A stretch of 64,000 nt of DNA, taken from the NCBI RefSeq assembly GCF_002878395.1, contig NC_061116.1, positions 122,246,191 through 122,310,190 of the forward strand, in the 5' to 3' direction. Shown one piece after another: positions 10,914-22,735 of this stretch. How positions within the stretch are numbered: position 1 is the stretch's first letter; each line of letters opens with the position of its first letter. Under the pieces are notes generated by a model, which was not told the origin of the DNA, made no database searches, and saw only the letters and a program-made list of their open reading frames with translations. The stretch is from Capsicum annuum (Eukaryota; Streptophyta; Magnoliopsida; Solanales; Solanaceae). The position numbers were made by a program, and so were the translations under genes.

Positions 10914-11544
10914 GTTTGAGGCATTGTATGGTAGGAGGTCGTAGATCTCCTATTGGGTGGTTTGAGGTTGCTGAGGCAGAGATGTTTGGCCCTGATGTGG
11001 TTCCCCAAGATATGGAGGATATTAAGGTGATTCGAGATAGGCTTAACACCACCCAAAGTCTCTAAAGGTCCTATGTGTACGTAAGGAGAAGAGATTTGGA
11101 TTTTGAAGTTTGAGATTGGATGTTCTTTAAGGTGTTTCCTATGAAGGGCGTAATATTTTTTTGAAGAACGGGAAGCTCAGTCCCTGATATGTTGGCCCAT
11201 ACTTGGTTTTAAGAATGGTTGGTAATGTTTCATATGAATTGGATTTTCTCACTAGCATGAGTTCTATTCACCCTGTGTTCCATGTGTCCATGTTATGGAA
11301 ATGCGTGAGCGATCATTTGTTAGTTGTTCCCTTGGAGAATATTTTTATTTTTGTTTCATTGTCCTATGAGGAGGTTCCGGTGAGAATCTTGGATCAGAAG
11401 GTTATTCGTTTGCAGACAAAGGACATGGCTTTGGTAAAGGTTCTATGGTGGAACCAAAATTCCGAGGAAGCTACTTGGGAAGTTGAGAAGGACATGAAGT
11501 CCAAGTATCCATTCCTATTCCCTATTTTGGAAATTCTTGCATAA
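10914..11544 (+). pseudogene. Integrase C-terminus and chromodomain tail of element B
   Basis: This continues the pol gene interrupted at 1232. It opens with FEALYGRR, shifts frame to RSPIGWFEVAEAEMFGPDV (about 10945), and after stops ends in an open frame at 11203-11544. That frame is 113 codons, among the best kept in the window, and reads LRMVGNVSYELDF, MSSIHPVFHVSML, SLSYEEVPVRILDQK and EEATWEVEKDMKSKYPF. The last part is the chromodomain-type tail of Tekay/Del elements. The gene is dead because of the upstream breaks and the insertion of A. Confidence 0.87.
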
Positions 11545-11565
11545 AGTTTGTGTATTCTTAACATC

Positions 11566-11691
11566 TTTGTTTTCTGACTTTGTTAAAGGAAAAGTTTGTG
11601 AATTATTTGATTTCTTTGTTTTCTGACTTTGTTAAACGAAAAATTTGTTAATTCCTTGATTTGTTTGTTTTCTAACTTTGTTGAAGGGATG
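11566..11691 (+). repeat. 49-bp tandem triplication in the 3' UTR of element B
   Basis: The unit starts TTTGTTTTCTGACTTTGTTA at 11566, 11615 and 11664; the last copy is partial. The same triplication occurs in the two other B copies, while the related A elements have one copy only. It lies between the integrase stop and the polypurine tract. Confidence 0.85.
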
Positions 11692-11779
11692 TTTGGTTGT
11701 GTATCTATATAGAAATTGTGCTAATGCATTCTTGACCCATCATTCGAGGATGAATGATCTTCGGGGGGAGGGGGGAGAC

Positions 11780-14191
11780 TTCAATACCTCATACTTTGGC
11801 TCTTGAAAATTTTCTAAGCTTAGAGCTCACTGACTTGGTTAAGACTTGACCCTATGAGTCGTAGGGTGTCTTGATGGGTCATGTGACCCATTCATAAGGT
11901 GTCTAGTCAATGTAGTTGAGTTTCTTTGTTGGGTACGACTTGGGGACACAAGTCATAAAGACTCGTGATGATTCGTAAAAAAATCATATAAGTTGTTGGA
12001 TTGATTCTGCTCTTAGTACAAGTGGCTCACTACAAGACGTAAGGACTTATTATGATCTATAAGGACTCATTATGAGTTGTAAGGACTCATTACAAGCAGT
12101 AAGAATCAATCATAGGATGCCCAGTGTTAACCATATTTGGTTCTGCTCTAGTTATGAGTAGGACCTTACGAGTCATAGGGTCATGTTACGTGTTGGTTGG
12201 TTGAATCGTAAGGATAATAATGGTGGGGGTCCTAGATATTTTCCTTGTTACAACTCATGGTGAAGAGTCATAAGGTGATGTTATGAGTAGATGGATAAGT
12301 CATAACCAAGGATGATGCATTTTCAACGTTTAAGTTGAGGGCACTTTAGACATTTCCTAATTAAGACGATTCAGACCCCACGTCCATAAAATACTTTTAT
12401 GGTATTTCATTCAACACTTTAACGAAAAAATACTCTCTTTACTCTCTCTAATTCCTCTTAATCTAGCCAAGCTAGGGTTTCACCAATTTGATCATCTAAG
12501 GGTCAAGGGGTTGATTTCGCTTCGTAAATCGTCGTGATTCAGACATGTTACTTTTCCCTTATTATCAATTTTGTAAAAGCATTTGATTTAAAGTATTGTT
12601 CATGAGTCATTGGCATGTCTTTTAAAACATGGTCTGAGGATTTTGAATATTTATTGTTGAATAATATTTTCCCATAGTTAAATTATGATTTTCCATGCTT
12701 TGAGTATTGTTTTTGCACATATGGGTGCATGAGAATGGTGATTTAACTAAAGGGTCATGGTTAACCCCCAAATTGGTGATTTTCCCTTGGTTTTAGCTTT
12801 GATAACGGTACGTCCTAACCTGTTTGTGAAATTCCTAATGAGAATGATATTGTAACAAGTTTGAATTGTGTGTTGAACTAATGCATTGGCATAAAACCAT
12901 TAATGAATTATGAATGGTTTTATGAAGCCATTGATGTCCATAAATTGATTTAAATTGTAACCTTGGGGTTTAATTGGCTAAATGAGATCGAGTCCCAAAT
13001 GTTAAATTAATTAGATGTCTTTCTTTGGACAATGGGTTCGAGTACCAGTTGATGAATTGTTGTTATGGCATATTATACACTTTAAAGTGGGGTTGGTATG
13101 ACGATACCAATGGGATGACTATATATATAATAGGTTAATAAATAGTGATGCATATTAAATGTTTTAAATTTGGCTTAAAAGCAGGATATGTAGCCAGGCC
13201 ATGAAAATGGGGTTCCCAAAGGACTATTACTAGAAACCGCGCTAGCTGGTGTGATTTTCTGAATGACCGGGAGGTTCGAGTCCCTTGTATAGAATGTATG
13301 GAGGGAAGGTTTGAGACCTCCATGCTGTATACATTGGTGCTTAAGTAACCTTGATTATGCCAGGGGGTTCGAGTCCCTCATCAAGTCATATACGGATATG
13401 GATATTCTCTAGTTTGTGCGGCTACATGTACTGGGGTCCTTCTAGATGGGGGGAGCTGGTCCCATATAGCCCGTGGGTGCCTTTTTATATGACGGTTATG
13501 CTACACAGTCTAGGTTAAGGTTTTCGAAGTTTATGATAAGCCTTGTTACCTACCCAGCATGTGATATTATATATATATATATATTGGGATATGTACTTTA
13601 TATGATATTATGCATTGAATGTTGTATTGGTTTAAACTATTATCATGGCATTATTTTGTTCTTCTATCCCATAGTTACTTGCTAGCACTCCAACTGCTAG
13701 CTGTCTCGAAAGATGTATTCCCACACGATACAGGAACTGGCCATACTTCCACATCTCCTTCTCAGTGACTTGGATTTGGGATCAACTAGAGAGTCAGATT
13801 TAAGTGGTGAGCTTTCATACTTTGGAAGGCTCTATTTCATGTTGTGGTTTCCTTTTCATATTGTCTACTCAATTGGACTTGGTTTTGTTGATTGTCGGGG
13901 GCATGTCCCAATATTTTATCGACTTTTGGTGTATAGATTTTTTGTCGGATTACTATGGACTTGGGTGGTTTGTTTTATTGTTTTGTAAAAAAATGTTGTC
14001 CGGTTATTGGTGGTTGGTATAGACATACCATGAATTATCATAAATTAAATTTCATATTATCTTGTTAAATATTTGGAATGCATTCGACATTAGGGATGTT
14101 ATGTTGGTTTAGTTAGGTGAAGGGGCTGATCTCTGATCCATGTGGGACTTGAGATACCCGTCACGGCCAGGCCGTGGTTCGGGTCATGAAA
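11780..14191 (+). repeat. LTR of element B (unit 0 copy)
   Basis: The 2.4-kb LTR starts after a G-rich polypurine tract (about 11760-11779), aligned with TGAAATAC of the 28983 copy although its own first bases read TTCAATAC. It ends GGGTCATGAAA, aligned with TAGTGACA of the 62170 copy. Its first 550 bases are dense in GACTCRT/AYGAGTC words. From 12960 to 13400 it holds four copies of a GGTTCGAGTCCC-like motif. An AT microsatellite is at 13567-13584. The end GAGATACCCGTCACGGCCAG resembles the LTR ends of A. Confidence 0.83.
13567..13584. repeat. (AT)n microsatellite in B LTR
   Basis: An uninterrupted run of AT dinucleotides is present here. It is absent or much shorter at the matching place in the other B LTRs (near 33640 and 61580). 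Confidence 0.9.
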
Positions 14192-14203
14192 ATATCACCA
14201 GCT
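14192..14203 (+). other. Primer-binding-site-like sequence after B LTR
   Basis: ATATCACCAGCT follows the LTR end directly and resembles the initiator-Met tRNA primer site (TGGTATCAGAGC core). The matching place after 62170 reads ATATCACTAGCT. A primer site downstream of a 3' LTR suggests the LTR once also served as the 5' LTR of a neighbouring element, now almost gone. Confidence 0.5.
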
Positions 14204-15939
14204 AGGGCCATCCAAACTATATTTGGAATTTAAAAACTTCATGCTAGAGCAGTCGGGTTCCTCATGTCCTTAATAAGTGCCATGTCTACAACCTTTGTTG
14301 GTTGGATAACTCTATCCACCTCATTAATAGTTGGGATATGTGAATTTCACATAAATAGAGTGACGAGACAGGAAAAAGGCAATGTGGTGATTGATGGTGA
14401 CCAAAATAGACCTCTTATTAGAAGTATAATATGGTTGATTACAAATATAATAACCATACTAGGTTGGGGTTGATCCAACAGGGAAAATGAGAACAGTGGT
14501 TTGGGTTGATGCAATTCACCACTAGTACGGAAAAGTAAATCGGGAGATTTCAGTATCAATTGCAAGTAGTAACCAATTTTTTAGTGCTTTTGAGTTGTAA
14601 ACAATAAGAGACGAACATTAGGCTTGTGTTCCCCTTGACTTCTCAACTCCGTAAATTTCTCGTGATCAAGCCAACAAGTTTATTGTGCTGCATGTAAAGT
14701 GTACAAGATAGGTATTATTAGCCGCCTTTTGGACGCGAATATAAATCTCACCCTTTACCGATTAATTCTTAGGGCATCACCATGTTGCTCCTTGCTGCGA
14801 CCAGAGTTCACTATAACCTTTTAGGACTAAGTGATTAGATGATATGACGGGGACTAAAATGTGGAGCTGAATCCCAAATCACTGTCCTAATCTTCTTTCC
14901 CCAATCACAAACTCCCTTGTGGGGATGGATGCAAATACATCTTATCTCAAGATCCTGTAGCTACTTGAGATTAATTATCTGAAGAAGATTAAGATACAAG
15001 CAAACACCCTAGAATAGATGCATATCACAGTTTCTCCATGTAGCTGCTCCGCCAGGGTTCCCACAACCCTAGTTAAGGAGATTAGCCACTTATTTTTTCT
15101 GCAAGAAACCATGGTTCTCAATAAAGAACACATATAATTAATCGCACACGAATAAGAAGAATTAACTCTAAAGTCTTAAATTGAATAAAACACCAAAATC
15201 TCCAGAGCAATTGTAAGAGCATGGTAATATTTCGTAAAGGAGCATAAAAAAATGTAACCTAATAAAAGATAAACCCTAAGGTATTTATAGTATCTCAAAA
15301 TAACATTAAAATTCTAATATAATGGGAAAGCTAAAGTTATGTCGCAATCGGTATGAATCAATCTTCATTCGTATCGGCATCATACAAGTCGTACCCTTCC
15401 TTTTTGTATCAATTCCAGTATCTTTCTTCCCAAGGATTCAAATTTCTGTTCATCATACAACTTCTTCTCACGAGTTATACCTGAGTGTACAAATTATGTC
15501 ATTCACTCGTATCCACCTGGGACTTTTGTCTTTCCAATCTTTGAACACTGGTTTGTGTACGATTTGACTATACGAGTTGAACTCAGAATTCCAACACGTA
15601 TTCTTGTGCGACTTTAATCCTGGTTGTAGTTCTGGACAGTGTTAGGCTCAAACTATTACATTACAATTCGTATCCTCGCTTATGACTTGGCTACTAGAGT
15701 CGTATCTTTTCTATACTTGGTCTTTTCAGATTTGTCCTTAATTATTTTTTGCATATGATTCATCATACAAGTCGTATCAGATGTTTACGATTCAAGAGCT
15801 AACTCATATCTTAACTAGAATTGGTATTTTTTAGGTCTTTTCTTTTCTTTTCATTCCAACACCATTGTAGACCTGTTTTACCAGCAATATAAACCAAAGT
15901 GCATCATATCTAACAAAATATCCTAAGTTCACACATAGT
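14204..15939 (-). repeat. Left arm of Athila/Tat-like element E (unit 1), noncoding
   Basis: No protein was recognised. The stretch is shared with 34059-35752 and 62183-63935. It contains GGTTGGGGTTGATCC near 14462, a decayed form of the GGTCGATCCCACAGGGA block that in my experience occurs in Tat/Athila-type elements. From 15310 to 15800 it has repeated words of the type TACGACTC/GAGTCGTA. By its position downstream of the E coding part on the minus strand, it is probably the 3' UTR and LTR of E. Its terminal bases could not be fixed. Confidence 0.55.
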
Positions 15940-18900
15940 GCTTGAACCTAGTCGTAACACGGTACTTGGAACCATAAGTGATCCAAGATAACCCATGAAT
16001 TTGTATGCTATTGAGAAACTTATTTATTATGTAAAATTAAACTTCATTAGCTCAGCAGAAGCATAATCATGAAAAGTTTGATTAAAGGTAATACTGATAT
16101 AGTTTTACCTCATAATACAACTGAAGAAAGAAACTCAAATTACATGACTGACTCTGACTGACGTCTATGAAGCCTCTACTATAATAATTATAGTTAGTTG
16201 GGACATACCTCTAACTACCACTAATCAATACATAAGGAAAATAAAAAATAAAGTACATAATCCACAACTAGGAGAACACTTGAACTGCTGGCTGAAAGAT
16301 ATAAACTGTCTGACCCTGATGTAAGAGCTACATATGGTACCTACATTATGAAAGATACAGCCACAAACACATATATATGGTCAGTACGTTGGGATGTACT
16401 GAGTATATGAAGACATGCAGTAAATCATGGAAATATTTCAAACATGCTGTAAAACTGAGGATATAAGTTATTTACTAAAATGAAAATTTGAAACATGAAT
16501 ATACATGAAAACTATAAATCATAGAGAATTTATAAATCATTAGCGGAAAATAATCCGTTAAGCTAGGAGGTGGTAGAAAGATAAATATTGCAAGCAATTC
16601 TATTGTAAGGCTGAATATGTTGTAAAAACTGTACTTAGGATGACGTATGATTATTAGGTTTGAAACTATGTGGTGTAAATTGACTTAACTCAAGGGTCTA
16701 AATATACAAATAAACTGATTATGAATAAATAAACAAATAAAACCAAAATAATGTGTACTAAGGAGATCTTATTAACTGAATGAATGATGTCTGTGTGACC
16801 GAAAAATTGAAATTTCAGAAAAGGGATAACTAACATCGGTATGTTGAGTAGAAGATATATGAATACTAATCATATAAAACTGAACTGTACCTAGTCTGAA
16901 TAACTAGACTGAAACTTTGGGGTACTGTTCATATAAGATAAGGACTAACTGAACAACATGAGATAACTGAGCATGAATGCAAGAAAATTATAATATTTGA
17001 GAATGCAAGACCAGTCATAAAGATATTTCTAAAATAATCTGTAAACTGAAAGATTAAAATCTGATAACAGAATAACAGAGAATCTATATATTTGGTCAAG
17101 AAAACCTAAACTGAAAATACAGTGAATAGTGTACTGAAACTGTGGGAGCTATTATGTAACCGACATAAACCATGTGAGCTATCATGGAGTCCAACATCTA
17201 ACCCACGTTGAGGATTGTCGTTCTATCCTTGACATTAGGATAGAACCTAAACTGGCGTGATCCCTAAACTGATGTCCCAAATAACTAAAGAGTCACCCTT
17301 TACTAACAGGTGCTCTCATGAGATATGTGTCAAACCTCCACTGGCCGAAAGAAATCTCAAACCTACGCTGGCTACGTAGTTATGGAACTCAAGAATTGCT
17401 ACTAAGGGTTACACCCTCTACTAGAAGGTAAGCCCCCATTCGTGGGTTCTCTCGGTGGTAAATGCTACTCCCAACTGAAAGACACTAAAATACTAATTTG
17501 TGCATGCACTAATAATTGATAACTCAGGTCATGATACTCTTAAAAAATAGTTCATACAAATTCTAAGGTAATTATAAACATATAAATTGATAATTCTCAA
17601 TATGATCATGGTGTTCTATGTATAACATCAAAACCATGGTATGACAGACTTGTTGCTTGAAAAGTGGAAATCATTTAAAACAACATAGGCATTGGGTGCT
17701 CATAACCCACCAGCACTGAATGATCATTAAAACATGACATTTAAACTCAAAACTATTGTATTGAATCATAGTTCAACTCAAGACATAGGCATTTCATCAA
17801 ACTTGGGGAAACGTGAATTTCAAACATGGGAATGTTACTAAAAATCATGAGTATAGGATATATCATGGAATTCACTTGAATAAAACATGGGAAACTTAAA
17901 TTCATAGCATGAGGAATTCAAAATCTTGCATGGGATCATACATTGGTAGAATTGTATTAAAATCACCATAAAAACATGTAATTCTTTCTTTCTGGAACAT
18001 ATAAAATATCTTAATGATAGAAAATTCACTCTTTAATTAAAGGAAAAGGGTTTTTAGGCCCCATGGGTGAAAGGGACCCATGAATGAATACCCCACATAC
18101 CTGAAGCCTTTAACTTGAGAGGAAAACATAATTCTTGATGCTTTGTTAAAGGTTCTGGAACTTGGGAAACTTGGATTCTTGATACCTTATGGAAAAGAAA
18201 TTGCATTTGCTCTTAGGGAAAGGAGAGGGTTTTCTGGAGAGGAAAATTAGAGACGAGGGGCAAATAATGACCTAAAAGATGCCCCATATCGTGTTATGGA
18301 CGAGTTTCTTGAGGGGTGAAAGAACCAATTGCCTCTCAATTAAAAATAAAAATAACTAGGCGCAACTACATCACCGCGATGCAGTCTTATCGCAGTAGCT
18401 TACTGGTTTGATTAAAATGAACATAACTTTTTTCTTAGGTATCAGATTAAGGCAAAATTGATATAGCTGGAAAGATAATTGAAATATCTACAATTTGGTG
18501 GGCATTGAGATGAAAAATTCCACATATATAAAAAATGCATACAGTCGATGTTGACCCTTGTAGAATCGAATACCAAAATTTGGCCGAATCAAAGGCTTTT
18601 GGACCAACTTTGTTCTAAGTGATTCCAATGAACATTTTTCAGCTCATAAGAACTTCACACACTAGAATAAAAATCATGACACGTGTATTCAATTATAAAT
18701 CAATAACTGTACACAAAACCTTCACTGCAAAGCGGTAAGCAGGCGTTCGGGACTAATGCCGTATCGCTGGCCTATTATGGTGACCCACTGGTTCCGTGAT
18801 CCAAAGATGCCCTAAACTTTGTTTGAAAAATCTGAAACTCCTTGGAGACATACTTCTTACATCCATATACTTGAATTAACTCAAAAACTAACATCTCGGG

Positions 18901-19047
18901 GTTCGAAAAACAAAAATTAAAATCCTTAAACTTTAAGGGTCTTGAAAATGGCTAAGTCCCAAACTCTAAGTGATAATTTTAAGCCTTATGTCCCTTAAGC
19001 ATGCAACTAAAATATAAATCAAGCTAATATTAGTACGGGGTATTACA
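15940..19047 (-). repeat. Solo LTR of element C (unit 1)
   Basis: Read on the minus strand, the LTR starts TGTAATACCCCGTAC at 19047 and runs about 3.1 kb. Compared with the copy at 35753, its other end has lost roughly 60 bases, including the terminal bases and the left target duplication. The right flank is CCATG, which pairs with CCATA/CCACA at the left side of the other copies. No C internal sequence is attached, so this is a solo LTR left by LTR-LTR recombination, or a later truncation. Short ORFs within it have no recognisable product. Confidence 0.82.
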
Positions 19048-20699
19048 CCATGCCACATCAATGACCTCAACTTAGAATTTTGCTTGTGTTCAGGAAAACA
19101 AAACCAAATACTACTTTCAAGCACAGAGACGATGCTTAAACAGGAAGATCTTAAGCAACCCATGGCAGCGAGTTTCAATTTGAGTTAAATCTTGTTTCTC
19201 CCCATCTAATTCTAACTTTCAAGACCCAATCTACGTATAAAAATTCAGGACACATGGAAACATGATGGAATCGGATGATCGCATTACATTAGCAATAGAC
19301 ACTTGGGCATAAGCATAAATTACATTCATCAAACTATCTAGCAACCTAGCACCATAACCCATGTGCCCCTAGTAGCATAACCCATGTTCAAAGTAATCCC
19401 TTTCACTATTCATTTGTATAAACCACTCTATTCAATGATATAACGAATAACTCTTTCACTCATAAAGAAGTGTCACCGGTGTACACAGAATAGTAAGATC
19501 ACTATAGGACTTTATTCGGGTCATAAATTAGGCTTAGGGGATGGTATGATACATATGGATATATGAAGTGACTAATCCTCTTTGGCACTATGATAACTTT
19601 GGAGTCCACAGTTAACTAATTTTTCATTTTGTTTTCATCCTTATTTCTCCCCCTTTTAATTTAAAAGCGTATTCAGGATGGGTGTGGTTTTCTAGTCCTT
19701 TTTTTCTTTTATTTTTCTACCACACCCAACCTTGCATTTTTTTATATTATTTTACCGTTATTCATACCTATTTTACATCACGCACCCCTATGATAGCCAC
19801 CCTCAACTTAGAAAGTTTGCCATAGGTTCATTGCAATACAACTGGGAAGGTGATAGGTCTAACAAGAAAAATAGGTTATAAGGCTCAAAGATTAGGATCA
19901 TAGGATACTAATTAACACATGTAAGGTAAATTAGGCTAAAAGTGGACTAATAGAAAAAATGGTCTATGATCCTTTCTCAACCTAACTATCCTAGACCTAG
20001 GTAAAAAATCACCGGGTAAGTTCTAGATTCCAATACACTAGGAAATTTGTATATCTCACACACATTTGCACAGGGATACATTGCTATGTACTAGTTATAC
20101 AACTATGCAACTGCTTTATCCTTGGCTGTTCTATCCCTAATCCTAATGCCATTTCCAGATTTGAAACTGTGTCACACAAGTATACAAATCACATAGTCAA
20201 ACACAAAAATTTTTTAGGGGTCAATTTTTCAACACAACATTCATTAAACCATAAAATTTAGCATAATATCCAAAAGTCAAATCACCATTATCAAAAACAT
20301 AAAACTAGAATTTTCATTATAAATGAAATTTTGTTTTTCAAAATCCTTAAAAGTGACGATTTAAAATAGTCTGCTTCCTAATTCGCACTGATTTACCCCC
20401 TATCTCAGCTGCCTACATCGAACCTGCAAGTCATAACAAACTTTCAGGCTTAATGACTTATACTTTTTAACTACACCTAGACTTTTTAGAATAACCCCCA
20501 CCCCTAACTAACTATCCCTAGAGCTACAAAAATTAAAATAGATTAAGGCTAAAGGTCATACCTAGGCGCTCAAGGTGGTGGATTAACAATATCAAATTAT
20601 AGGACGTCAGATCGGGTCCCATTCTTCTCAGCGATAATCCCATCAGCTATTAGTACTAAAGCAACAATATTTGAGGGTATAGAATTTTCATCCCAACAT
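19048..20699 (-). repeat. Noncoding part of element E (unit 1)
   Basis: This stretch continues E to the right of the C insertion. It matches 49880-51630. It holds a T-rich/pyrimidine run at about 19698-19720 (A/G-rich on the minus strand), which is a candidate polypurine tract for E. A short minus-strand reading frame at 18966-19178 crosses the C/E border and is therefore not a gene. I see no recognised protein. Confidence 0.5.
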
Positions 20700-22735
20700 C
20701 AACAACAGGTGGTTTCAAATAACCAGCTCTAGTGGCCATCCCATGGACCTTGGATTCTCGATCCCACACATCCTAAATACTATTTTGTTTGTCCTTCTTC
20801 CTGGCTGCTCGAGCTTCTTTTTTCTGTCTCTTTCTCTTTTGTATTTGTTCTTTAATTTTCTCAATTGGTGAAATAGCTGGGTCTGCCCAAATATTAGGCA
20901 CATAGATAATAGAAATCACTATCTCTATGATAGACTCAGTGACTACTGGTCTCTCATAAAGCTCCAAGACCATTTTCTTGATTTTTGCAACCTTGGTTAT
21001 TATATTAGTAATATTGGTCGTATTCCCTCCACTTAACTATCGAGTGATCCTCAAATGAAAAGAATTTAGGCAAACTTGGACTCACTTATCCTGCTCCTCA
21101 AATTTTCTATAGATCTAATTTTTCAATCCTTCTTCCATGTGAGCTACCTTCTCATCAGGTGTGGCTAATTTGGTTACAACCTCGGTCTATGTATATTAGG
21201 CGATCATCATAATACCAAAAGACATACCCCGTGGCCTAGGTGGCACAAAATATACTGATGGTGGGGCACTAGAAGTGCTCGCTGTATTTGTATGGGAGCC
21301 CTCTGTCTATGATCCTACCTCAGTAGACTTTGCTGTAGTAGGAGTGTCATTCTGATCATTTTGGGGGAATAATCATATAAAAATATCTGTTGCCTATTTC
21401 GTCAGTCTGGCCAAAGGTTTGAATACATCTCTAATCAGGCCAATGTCAAATGTCCTTCGAGCCTTAACTATCTTATCAATCCCAAGGAGTTCCAACACTC
21501 TCGTGTCCAAGCAAACCTATGTGATCATACATGGCTAGGCCAATAATGCCTTTTGACCTCCAACTTCCTTATCCCTCAACTCTCAAGATAGGAACTCAGT
21601 GATATCAAACTCATAACCGACCATAAAACCATCTATCATGGATTCCCAAACCAGTCTCAGAACATCATCATATGTGGTTGGTCACAAATGGTGTTGGGCT
21701 AGTGTCTACCAAGCCTTTCCTTTAAAGTTCAGGGTACTCTTTTTTATCTATTGTGAGATCACCCAGGGCCTTCTACAACTCAGACTGGATTTATGCTATT
21801 TGAAGAAATACACTTCGCAATCTACCTAAAATTACCATTTTATCTTCAGAACCTAATGTCCTCTTGATTATCTTCCTTATCTCTTCTATTTTAAATTCTA
21901 TCTCTACTGTGTTAACCGGAGCCTGATATTCTATTCTATACAAGAATCTCCTAATAGAGTAGGGAGAAATATCGACTCAAACTCCATAGATCATAGAGAA
22001 AGTAATAAACTTACTTTCTTTCCATAATGGGCCCTGGGGATATTCCCTTTATAGCTCACCTTTGTATGCTACACAAAAATCATGAATAAGGACTTCACTA
22101 TATCTTTTGGGTGCTCTCATTATCCACTCAAACCTGTATTGTCTGAAACATTCTTTGAAACCTTATAATTCTAATATTCTAGTAGCAGTCAGTTGTTGCT
22201 CTGGATATAGTATTCTTTTTATCTTACCACCAGAAAGTATGATTAATCTACTATAGAATGTCTCCTGCATATCGAGGTACCCCCATAATTCAACAATGGG
22301 TACTGGAGCAGCGGTAAGTGCTAATTATTGGTCTTGTCAGGCTATTGGTTGTACCTCATTCAAATCTCCCACATTGTTAACATTCTCAAAACATTTTCCT
22401 CCCAAACTGGATTCAAATTCATCATCATTATTATCGTTGGAATATAGGAATGTATACAGGGAAGAAGTAGATTGATTTTTTCTCCTTGGGACCCGTAGAG
22501 ATAATTCTGATTCTTCAGGTACCACTCTCTTCCCTTTTGCTTTCATAGTTGCCTTCCTCTTTTATGCAATTTTATTTGTGATGGTTTATCCATACACCTT
22601 ACCATTGCTAGTGGATGATGTCTTGTACTTTGAATCACTCAATACCATACTACCAGCTGGTTGTTATTTATTGTTTTTCTTAGCAACTTATTTGGATGAG
22701 GAGATGTTCTTTGGAGGCATGTTTCCTACACATTT
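20700..22735 (-). pseudogene. Degenerate ORF resembling putative plant transposon protein, element E (unit 1)
   Basis: On the minus strand, reading from about 22719, the N-terminus is a Lys/Ser/Asp/Glu-rich low-complexity region (MKAKGKRVVPEESEL, SNDNNDDEFESS). A globular part follows with WTLAQHH-like and VGYEFDITEFLS-like text and a block resembling RRTFDIGLIRD. That pattern fits the putative plant transposon protein family often encoded in the env position of Athila-like elements. The C-terminus at 20770-20970 is strongly basic and likely coiled-coil (KEQIQKRKRQKKEARAARKK). Many stops break it. The function of this family is not established. It lies downstream of integrase on the same strand. 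A matching copy is at 51640-53620. Confidence 0.65.

Noticed and set aside
13230..13295. Possible tRNA gene around GGTTCGAGTCCC
   Set aside because: Only the T-arm-like word is present. No acceptor stem, D-arm or anticodon arm can be built, and the word recurs several times in the LTR.
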